Shown: one piece after another, positions 34,207 to 44,500 of the stretch | How the letters are laid out: each line of letters starts with the position of its first letter | How positions within the stretch are numbered: position 1 is the stretch's first letter | NCBI GenBank assembly: GCA_903813345.2 | Contig: CAIIXF020000002.1 | Span: forward strand, 6,129,772-6,193,771 | Direction: 5' to 3' | Origin: Owenia fusiformis | Lineage: Eukaryota; Annelida; Polychaeta; Sabellida; Oweniidae | DNA length: 64,000 bases | Position numbers and translations under genes: made by a program | The notes under the pieces: model-generated | What the model saw: only the letters and a program-made list of their open reading frames with translations | What the model was told of the DNA's origin: nothing | Database searches by the model: none

Positions 34207-34496
34207 ACTTTGTTTGTCAAAAGTTTCTGATGATACTCCTTATATTTTGCTCAAACCACTATGGAACATAAAACATAACATAAAACAAACACAGCATGAC
34301 ACAACATACAAAACAGGTTTAAAGAAAAGTAAGTGAAAGTGAACATACAAAGCACATACAAAAGAACATAAACAACGGGATTAAAACCTAACACACTGAT
34401 GCAAAAGTAAGCAAAGGGACCTGTTAAAATGACCTGAATGGGGATTGATCACCATGAATAGTAGAAATATAAAAATGTGAAAATGACCATGTTACA

Positions 34497-34625
34497 CTTG
34501 TAAAACAATTAAAAAATCTCAAGGTGAATAAGCTTGTTGGAAAATATGATTGTTTGTAAAACATTTGAATACAATAAGCTTGTAAGACAACTGAATAAGC
34601 TTGTAATTAGTGGTGACATATTGTT
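34497..34625. repeat. 'aagcttgtaagacaa' tandem array, part 2
   Basis: 'ttgtaaaacaattaaaaaatc..gtgaataagcttgttgg..aagcttgtaagacaactgaataagcttgtaat' continues the array seen left of the LTR element. Confidence 0.75.
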
Positions 34626-34688
34626 ATTATTATGGTGTGTATGTTAAGGCACTGTTTTGTGCATTTAGTGTTTGGCATCAGCACTTAA

Positions 34689-35694
34689 GGCGACGCTATA
34701 TTAAATAAAAAGTACAAAAAATGACTGCCATATTTTTTTGATAAAGACACATGTTTTTAAAATCTATTTACCTTGTATATGAATTGTGTATCTTGACTAA
34801 TGAAACATGTCAAAGTTAACATCACACATAAACGCATTTTTCATAACTATGAATTGGAGGTGTATGGCTCCCAAAAGCTAGCATGAAGAGTGCGAAGTGA
34901 GGCTATTTTTTGAAAGTTTCAAGGAGTAGCCTTGCAACAGACACACATTTGCAAGAATTCAAAATTTCTAGATATAGTCTTACCTTACCAAGGAACAACG
35001 AAGGAGCACGAAAATGTGTACTTCTTGCATTGTTAGAGTATAATAAAGCTCAAACCATTGTGAATTCTAAATATTTCATGTCCACCATTTTGTTTCCTGG
35101 AACTATTTTTTAGTCCAGAGTTATCTTCATTCATGTTTCCATTGTTTATCATTCATAAAGCCTCTATCATGTATCTATCATGATATTACACTGTAATAGA
35201 TAAAACATACAAGTGATAATCCATGCCACTTGGTGTAGTCACAAAACTTGCATGAGGATTAATCAGGAAGTCTAGAAGTAGTTCCGGCAAACAAAATGTG
35301 GACATGAAATATTTAGAATTTACAATGGTTTGAGCTTTATTATACTCTAACAATGCAAGAAGTGCACATTTTCATGCTCCTTCGTTGTTCCTGGGAAAGG
35401 TAAGATGATTTGTGGAAATTTTAGACTCTTGCAAATGTGTGACTGTTGCAAGGCTACTCCTTGAAACTTTCAAAAATTAGCCTCACTTCGCACTCTTCAT
35501 GCTAGCTTTGGGGATCCATGCACCTCCAATTCATAGTTTGGAAAAATGCGTTTATGTGTGATGTTAACTTTGACATGTTTCATTAGTCAAGATACACAAT
35601 TCATATACAAGGTAAACAGATTTTAAAAACATGTGTCTTTATCAAAAAAATATGGCAGTCATTTTTTGTACTTTTTATTTAATATAGCGTCGCC
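34689..35694. mobile_element. 1.0-kb foldback element flanked by TTAA
   Basis: TTAA lies at 34685-34688 and 35695-35698. The termini are 'ggcgacgctatattaaat' and 'atttaatatagcgtcgcc'. Inverted arms of about 410 bp remain highly similar throughout (for example 'ctcaaaccattgtgaattctaaatatttcatgtcc' against its complement). A spacer of about 170 bp lies at 35113-35285. TTAA targeting is a piggyBac habit, but the GGCGACGC tips do not look like classical piggyBac ends. No transposase. Confidence 0.85.
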
Positions 35695-35769
35695 TTAACA
35701 GATGTAACAAATTGTTACATTTTTGTAACTTACCAGGTGGTTACATAATTTGTCATGCTTTGTTTTCAC

Positions 35770-36048
35770 ATATTGTTGATAACATGTGAATAATCTTGTA
35801 AGCCGCCAATAAATAAGCTTGCGAGATAATTGAATAAGCTTGTGAGACAATTGAATGAGCTGGTAAGACAATTTAATAAGTGTGTAAGACAATTTAATAA
35901 GCTTTTGAGACAATTGAATACGCTTGTAAGACAATTTAATAAGCTTTTAAGACAAATTAATAAGTGTGTAAGACAATTGAATAAGTGTGTAAGACAATTG
36001 AATAAGTGTGTAAGACAATTGAAAAAGCTTGTAAGTCAGACAATTTAA
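35770..36048. repeat. 'aagcttgtaagacaattgaat' tandem array, part 3
   Basis: About twelve units of roughly 20 bp ('aataagtgtgtaagacaattg'). An antisense-free ORF of 72 codons through it is a repeat artefact. Confidence 0.9.
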
Positions 36049-36401
36049 TTAACATGCAGACTAGAATTATTGTATCTTCTGATTTTGATTCTTTTTTTCA
36101 CAATACTGAAAGTGTCAATATTTGAAAACAGTGGCGATGGTACTTCTAAACTGAATAAACAGTATTCAAACATTTTGTTTACAATTTCATGTTACATGTA
36201 TTTGAATTTTGATGATTATTTTGTCATCAGTTCATGGAAAACAACAAAAAAATCAATTCATGGAATTTAGTAGGCCTAAAAGCTGCTCAAATACACATTG
36301 CTTAACAAACATGTAATGTCAGACATATTGTAGAATATCATATGTAATAAAATAATATTAAAACATCAAATTGGTATCATGTTTTTCTCTATACTACAAT
36401 C

Positions 36402-36600
36402 TACAGGGTGTGCCAAAAAGAATATGCAACTTTGTAAAAGGCTAGGAAAGTATCATAACATTAAGGTATTGACATAAAAAATTATTTACAGAAACTTGAG
36501 GAGAGGCATATTTTACCATTCAGATATTTAACCTCATGCTGACTTCAAATTTTCTGTCAGATATTTGAATATCAATGATGGTGAATTGTTAATGTGTCCG
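36402..36600. mobile_element. left end of a 'cagggtgtgccaaaaag' element
   Basis: TA precedes 'cagggtgtgccaaaaagaatatgcaac', a typical Tc1/mariner MITE terminus. I could not find a matching right end. Confidence 0.4.
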
Positions 36601-36710
36601 AGATTTACTGTTTTTCCTAGACTTTCTATGATTTTTATGTGATCAACAATAACACATTCATTATGTTCACTGAATCTGTTATAATCTTTGATAACTGTTT
36701 AACAAAGTCT

Positions 36711-37524
36711 GTAACCCCCCTATCACACCAAACTAGTTCTTACCCGTTCTTGCCAGTCCTACGAAAACATCGTAAAACGGGCTCAATCTGGCTGTGGTCG
36801 GGAAATATGTCTGAAATAATTAGCTGCTTCGTTCTTAAACAGTCTTCAATACGTCCATCTCGTTCGCTGTTCGTTCAGGTCGCACCACGTCGGTGTGCAA
36901 CGTCGTAGAACGCGTCCCTTAGTCTAGAAGGTCAACATGACCTGATTACAGAACGGTATGGTCGCCATCGAATTTTGAATCGATTCAAAATTCTAAAATC
37001 ACATTCCCGTCTGAGAACGTTCATAAAGTTCGTAAATAGAACTTAGAAAGTTGCAGCTACGTTCATTCCGTTCGCACACAGTTTAAAACCAGTTTTGAAG
37101 AACGCAGTGGCAACTTGTTTGGTGTGATAGCTATATTTTTGCTAACTCGTTCATAAGCAGTGTTAAATACGTTCTTAATCAGTTTAAACCCGTTTGCAAT
37201 TAGTTCTACCTCGTTCTCAACACGCCCTCAGACAGTTCAACTCGTTGTTAAAACGTCCCTAGTAGGATTGAAGTACGACGGTTCCGTTCGTAGTACGTCC
37301 AGCTCGTCGTTAGTACGTTGTTACTCGTTCTAATTGTAGAACGTGACGACCACGAGAACATTTTGAGCATATTCTAAGTTCAAGAGGACCTACCCGTTCG
37401 AGTACGTTCGATGAAGTTTGTAAATAGATCCCAAACAGTTCTTAGTAGGTCCAGTCCGTTCGTACACAGTTGAAGCCCGTTTTCGAGAACGTAGTGAGAA
37501 CTAGTTTGGTGTGATAGTAGGGTA
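36711..37524. mobile_element. foldback element A1 ('ctatcacaccaaactagttct')
   Basis: The termini are 'gtaacccccctatcacaccaaactag' and 'ctagtttggtgtgatagtagggtaac', inverted. The interior is rich in 'cgttc' words ('cccgttcttgcc', 'cgtcgtagaacg', 'gttcgtaaatagaac'). It is homologous to 62024-63125, which has the opposite orientation. No transposase. Confidence 0.85.
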
Positions 37525-38235
37525 ACAATCCAAACACAGTATTTCATTTATCTGCATTTCATTATATCACCAATCACCGCATCCAAGGTCACTTTTTATG
37601 TGGTTGTCAAGGCGACTACTTGACTCTACAGATTAAAATTGATGCTTTGTCAACTTGACCCTTGCAAGGAGTTTCATTGAAAATATGTTGTTTTAGTGAT
37701 TTCGTGCATGATACATAATACATGTATTTTGCATTGCGTGAAAAGAGCTCAAGACTCAATGCATTGTGGAATGAGCGTTCCTTTCAAGCGTTGTTTCCTA
37801 AAAATTAACACCCACTCGATGCTGCCCATCTCGTGCAAATTTTGGAGAGCAACACGTTAAAAGAATGGTCATTCCACATTGCACTGACTCCAGAGTTACC
37901 AGAATTAGAGCGTAATGTTTTTTATTGTCACCCTGTTGTATGTTACGCTTCATATTTGCCAGAGATTGGACATGTTTTCTTACATTTGAACATGACTGTG
38001 ATAGATATCCTGAAATTTAAATATTTATTTCATCCATGTGAAGTTTGATAAATAAGATAACGTACAACTGGAAAAAAACTCATTTTATACAATATCTTGT
38101 TTGGTTGAAATATAAACTATAGTAAAATATGCCTTCTTATATAATTGGACATTAACCCGTGTACTTGATATCAATGTAAAATTATGCCCTCTCGTCAATG
38201 TTCACATTTCAAGAACGATGTGTTATGAAAGGAGT
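37525..38235. other. intergenic DNA, no supported gene
   Basis: An open frame of 71 codons at 37833-38048 has no clear initiation context or domain, and I leave it uncalled. The last 100 bases are probably the 3' UTR of the terminal exon on the minus strand. Confidence 0.5.
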
Positions 38236-38591
38236 TTATCGTGGGGGACCCTGTGGGGGCGGTGGCCTAGGCTGCATTTGTTGGGATGGTCGGCCCTGCA
38301 TTTGTTGTGGCGGTGCCGGTCCCCTAGGACCACCTCCCAAAGGTTTCATAACTCCCATGGTGTTCACTAAAGGTAGAACTTCCTCTCTCATCTTTACGAA
38401 ACCCTCGACCTCTCTCTGCAGGGATTCGTTATTTCTCCACAGCTCTTCGTTTTTCTTTTCTAAAGCAGCTTTATCATGTTGGAGCTGAGCATGTTTACCC
38501 TTCAAGATGAAAAGATTTTCGCTATCGTCTATCAGCATGCGGACCATTTGAGTATGGGCTTGTAGCTTTCTTAGCTTCTCATCTTTAGAAT
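38236..38591 (-). CDS. terminal exon copy 1 (most distal, most diverged)
   Basis: The acceptor 'tttaatag' precedes D-S-K-D-E-K-L-R-K-L-Q-A-H-T-Q-M-V-R-M-L ..., then the coiled coil E-K-K-N-E-E-L-W-R-N-N. The tail is shorter and altered (L-G-G-G-P-R-G-P-A-P-P-Q-Q-M-Q-G-R-P ... G-P-P-R, stop), with N-T-M-G-V-M-K-P-L in place of N-A-M-G-I-M-K-P-V. The frame is intact. Confidence 0.75.
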
Positions 38592-41500
38592 CTATTAAAT
38601 AAAAGACATATAGACCTTCAATAAAGGGGTTAATTGGGGAGGTTCCCTAATTCAATTTAAATCAAAATTCTAAATACAGGGTGGTCCAAAAATTGGACAC
38701 TCGTATTTTAAAAACAGATATTGATTTTATTGATGAAAACATATCATATTATATACCAGTGGATAGGGTATACATTGTATAAGGGTTATGTACTGGGAGG
38801 TTTTGGATACAGGGTTTATCCCAAGGGAAATATGTGTATCTCCCGAGGGACCGAGGGAGATACACATATTTCCCGCGGAATAAACACTGTATCCAAAACC
38901 GACCGTACATAACAGATGTATTTCATACCTACTGGGGTTCTAGGTACATCATACCTTACAAAGATCCAAAATTCCAAAACATACTAAGGTACTAGGCGTT
39001 TTCTTGGTCTTAAAGTTTGCGAGATTTTCAAAAAATTTGAAAAATTTAAAGAAAATGTGAAAAATAATTTTGAAAAAAAATAAAATTTTAAAAATAATTG
39101 GAAAAAAAATTGAAAAAAATTAGGAAAAAAAATTGGAAAAAAAAGAATTTGAAAAATTAGCGGGACCGGGATGGATACAGCGTGTATCCATCCCGGTCCC
39201 TAGATACACTATATATTCCCGCTCGTTATGTACCTAGAACCTCAATAGGTATGAAATACATAATTATCTTTAATCAAATATGATTCAACTCCCTATCCAC
39301 TGGTATATAATATGACATGTTTTCATCAATAAAATCAATGTTTATATCTGGACCACCCTGTACACGTCCAACATCTTAGTTGGCCTATACTTCTATAGAA
39401 ATATTGCCTTAGTTAAAGCCCTGTATACACTATGAATAAATTTTCAATCGTTTCAACTGTTTCAATCGTTTCCATCAGTTCAATCGTTTCAATGCTTGTA
39501 TCATTTCTACCCTGAAGACGAAGCTCTCTTTTAAGAAGTGAAGTCAAACGAATGCAAAGGGTATATCATTTCCTAAGTTTCAATGCTTGCGTCATTTCGA
39601 GCATTTCAATCTATTTTAGGCGCAAGCAGCAAAACTTCATTTCAAAGGCGAAACGATTGAAATACCTGATATGACGCAAGCATTGAAACACAAAAAATGC
39701 TACATGTGTTGCAACGATTTGACTGATTGAAACGATTGAAACAATTGAAACGATTGAAACGCTATTTACAGGCCTTAATCTAGCATTCGCGTATTCAACT
39801 GTTGACTGACAAGTAGCAATTTGAATTAGTTGGCCATAAAATAGCAATCAAACCATCAGTCGACAGTTGATACCAGCGAATAATAGCTACATGTATAGTA
39901 TTCTTTGCCAAATAGGGTAGGGGTATCAGGGGTAAAACGGGACATCACGGGACGAGATAGACAATAAAATAATCACGTATTATGCTAATTTTAATTGATT
40001 CAATAACCATTTTGCATTTTAAAAGTTCAAGGGATGCGGTATCAATCATAGCAACTCAATCAAAAATATGTTGTCCCGTTTTGCCCCCGGGTATCGGCCC
40101 ATAATGCCCATATCGGCCATATTTGTTCTACCCTTTTCAAATATGAACATCTGTAGGTCTTTGGCAATGGCAGAATAAAATTAGAGGTTAAGCTATGTAT
40201 TTGCTACGAGTCATGCAATCGATAATGTAAGTATAATCGGAAAATTTAGGTGGTTACCTTAGTTGGGCCACCAAAATGCTGAATCAAAATGTAAGCTACT
40301 TTGTGTAGTGTAGATGGTATTGGTGGCAGAGCTGCAGAAACGTCATTAAAAATGTGAACTATAGCTATTTTCTGTTTTGTAGCCGATGGGGCCGTCAAAA
40401 CGTCGATAGAAATGTAAATGATTTTGTGTTCTGTAGCTGGAAGGGCTGCCAAAACGTAATGTTAATTAGAGAGTAGGAACATCTACCATTGTGTAAAGTG
40501 TAGTGGTATCTACTAGTATCTTCCAATAAAAATCGAAAGGGGTTTTCACTTTTTAAATGTTTTACCTTAATGGTGAAATACTAAAACAAACTCAGAACTG
40601 TTGACATTAATAAAATAGGACATGACGACATGGAAATATGAGGGCAAAACTAATTTATTGCAAACACATATTTCAACTTTAAATCTATATATTTATTTCA
40701 TCATTCATTATTGAATTTAATTAATAGGATAAAATACGTACATCTTCAAGTAAAAGTCATAAATGCAGTGTCTTCGTCATTTTGATTGGTTAAAATTAAA
40801 CTATGCCGTCTATTACCGTATGTTTGGTGTCAATATAAAATTCGACACCCATTAATCATTGTGTGTTGTATGTTAAAACGTTGGGTAGTATGTTATGTAA
40901 GGATTATCTCCTTGGGGGGCCAGGGGGGCCAGGCTGTGATGGTCTTCGTTGAGTAGGGGCACCCTGTGGAGGTGGTGGTCTAGCCATCATTTGCTGGGGC
41001 GGTCCAGCTTGCATTGGCGGTGGCCCAGGCTGCATTTGTTGTGGGCCCGGACCTCTAGGGGCGCCTGTTCCAACAGGTTTCATGATACCCATGGCGTTAA
41101 CTAAAGGTAGGACTTCCTCTCTCATCTTTACGAAACCCTCGACCTCTCTCTGTAGGGATTCGTTATTTCTCCACAGCTCTTCGTTTTTCTTTTCTAAAGC
41201 AGCTTTATCGTGTTGGAGCTGAGCATGTTTGCCCTTCAAGATGAAAAGATTTTCGCTATCGTCTATCAGCATGCGGACCATTTGAGTATGGGCTTGTAGT
41301 TTTCTTAGCTTCTCATCTTTAGAATCTATTAAAAGAAAGACATATAGACCTTCAATAGAGGGGTTAATTGGAGAGGTTCTTTAATTCAATTTAAATCAAA
41401 ATTCTAAATACACTGGCCTACCCGACATAACTTACTTTTGACGATTCGATAGCCTTCGACGCCATACTAAGATAGCTCGAAACGTCAATAGAAAAGTACT

Positions 41501-44500
41501 TTATTTCAAATTAATTTGGTAACATTTAGGTTACATGCTTTAATTGACATTTTAATTGGCCGATTCGTCAATAGAAATATAGGCTGAAGTTAGGGGAGAC
41601 CGTGGCAAAACGGGACACTTTTAGTGTTTTACAAGACAAAGATATAAAAACGTGTTTTATGTTTTTCTTTTTTTTAATAAATATGTAAATAAAAATGAAA
41701 TCATAGGGCCCTATCGCCTTACAAGACAAATGCCGAGGTCACATTTGCTCCGACGTGAACTCCTGGAAACGTGTAAATGATTTTACCTAGGGATACGCTA
41801 GCATTCGAGTATTCAACTATCGACTGCCAAGTGGCAATTTGAATTAGTATGCCATAAAACAGCCATCAAACCGTCAGTCGACAGTTGATACCAGCGAATA
41901 ATAGCTACATGTATAGTATTCTTTTCCAAATAGGGTAGGGGTAACAGGGGTAAAACGGGATATCACGGGACAAGACGAGATACCCCTTCATTAGGTGGTA
42001 TGATATATTTAGATAACATAATGTAATTATTATCAACATCCATAATTGAAGCAGCAAGTCGTTGCGTATATTAGCTAAAGCCAATAGACAATAAAGTAAT
42101 CACATATTATGCTATAATAATCATTTTGCATTTTAAAAGTTCAAGGAATGCGGTATCAATCATAGCATCACTCAATCAAAAATATGTTGTCACGTTTTGC
42201 CCCCGGGTATCGGCCATATTTGTTCTACCCTTTTCAAATATGAACATCTGTAGGTCTTTGACAATGGCCAGAATAAAATTAGAGGTCAGGCTATGAATTT
42301 GCTGCGAATCATACAATCGATAATGTAAGTATAATCGGAAAATTTAGGTGGTTACCTTAGTTGGGCCACCAAAATGCTCATAAAATGTAAGCTACTTTGT
42401 GTAGTTTAGGTGGTAGAGCTGCAGAAACGTCAATAGAAATGTGAACTATTTTCTGTGAAGCTGATGGGGCCGTCAAAACGTCGATAGAAATGTAAATGAT
42501 TTTGTGTTCTGTAGCTGGAAGGGCTGCCAAAGCGTTAATATAAAGTTGGAACATCTACCATTGTGTAAAGTGTAGTGCCTGGTATCAACTCTAGTATCTA
42601 CCAATTAAAATCGAAAGGGGTTTTCACTTTTTAAATGTTTTACCTTAATGTTGAAATACTCAAACAAACTCAGAACTTATGACTTTCAATAAAATAAGAC
42701 ACGACGACATGGAAATATGAGGGCAAAACTATTTTATTGCAAACACATATTTCAACTTTAAATCTATATATTTATTTCATCATTCATGATTGAATTTAAT
42801 TAATAGGATAAAATACGTACAACTTCAAGTAAAAGTCATATTTGCGTAAAAGTCATAAATGCAGTGTCTTCGTCATTTTGATTGGTTAAAATTAAAATAT
42901 GCCGTCTATTATCGTATGTTTGGTGTCAATATAGAATTCGAAGCCCATTAATCATTGTCTGTTGTATGTTAAAACTTTAAGTCCGGTATGTTATGTAAGG
43001 ATTATCTCCTTGGGGGGCCAGGGGGGCCAGGCTGTGATGGTCTTCGTTGAGTAGGGGCACCCTGTGGAGGTGGTGGTCTAGCCACCATTTGCTGGGGCGG
43101 TCCAGCTTGCATTGGCGGTGGCCCAGGCTGCATTTGTTGTGGGCCCGGACCTCTAGGAGCGCCTGCTCCAACAGGTTTCATGATACCCATGGCGTTAACT
43201 AAAGGTAGGACTTCCTCTCTCATCTTTAGGAAACCCTCGACCTCTCTCTGTAGGGATTCGTTATTTCTCCACAGCTCTTCGTTTTTCTTTTCTAAAGCAG
43301 CTTTATCATGTTGGAGCTGAGCATGTTTACCCTTCAAGATGAAAAGATTTTCGCTATCGTCTATCAGCATGCGGACCATTTGAGTATGGGCTTGCAGTTT
43401 TCTTAGCTTCTCATCTTTAGAATCTATTAAATGAAAGACACATTATATAGACTTTCAATGAAGGGGTTAATTGGGGAGGTTCCCTAATTCAATTTAAATC
43501 AAAATTCTAAATACAGGGTGGTCCAAAAATGGGACACTCGTATTTTAAAAACAGATATTGATTTTATTGATGAAAACACATCATATTATATACCAGGGGA
43601 TAGGGTATACATTGTATAAGGGTTATGTACTGGAGGTTTTGGATACAGGGTTAATCCCAAGGGAAATATGTGTATCTCCCGAGGGACCGCAGGGACCGAG
43701 GGAGATACACATATTTCCCGCGGGATAAACACTGTATCCAAAACCGACCATACATAACAGATGTATTTCATACCTACTGAGGTTCTAGGTACATCATACC
43801 TTACAAAGATCCCAAATTCCAAAACATACTAAGGTACTAGGCGTTTTCTTGGTCTTAAAGTTTGCGAGATTTTCAAAAATTTGAAAAATTTAAAGAAAAT
43901 GTGAAAAATAATTTTGAAAAAAAAATTGAAAAAAATGTGAAAAAAAAATTTTCAAAAAAATTAGCGGGACCGGGATGGATACAGCGTGTATCCATCCCGG
44001 TCCCTAGATACACTATATATTCCCGCTCGTTTATATGTACCTAGAACCTCAATAGGTATGAAATACATAATTATCTTTAATCAAAGATGATTCAATTCCC
44101 TATCCACTGGTATATAATATGACATGTTTTCATCAATAAAATCAATGTTTATTTCTGGACCACCCTGTACACGTCCAACATCTTAGTTGGCAGATACTTT
44201 TAGAGAAATATTGCCTTAGTTAAAGCCCTGTATACACTTTAAATAAATTTTCAATCGTTTCAACTGTTTCAATCGTTTCCATCAGTTCAATCGTTTCAAT
44301 GCTTGTATCATTTCCTAAGTTTCAATGCTTGCGTCATTTCGAGCATTTCAATCTATTTTAGGCACACACAGCAAAACTTTAAATCCATTTCAATGGCGAA
44401 ACGATTGAAATGCCCGATATGACGCAAGCATTGAAACATAAGAAATGATGCATCATGTATTGCAACGATTGGACTGATTGGAACGATTGAAACAATCGAA

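Larger units (their letters stand above)
32293..34496 (-). mobile_element. 2.2-kb LTR-type retroelement with gag-like ORF only
   Basis: A terminal segment 32293-32683 (391 bp) begins 'tgtaacgggcgag' and ends 'tgaccatgttaca', that is TG...CA with 6-bp inverted tips. The other end (to 34496) repeats its terminal 110-190 bases ('agggacctgtta...ggggattgat...aaatgaccatgttaca') with divergence. The flanking 4-bp sequence CTTG is duplicated (32289-32292 and 34497-34500). The only ORF of note is the zinc-knuckle ORF on the minus strand. Protease, reverse transcriptase and integrase are absent, so the element is non-autonomous or internally deleted, and its second LTR is shortened. Confidence 0.65.

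Noticed and set aside
36639-36908. 89-codon frame in foldback element A1, with a related frame at 62841-63032
   Set aside because: The two frames are the same terminal-arm sequence of elements A1 and A2, with no transposase motif.
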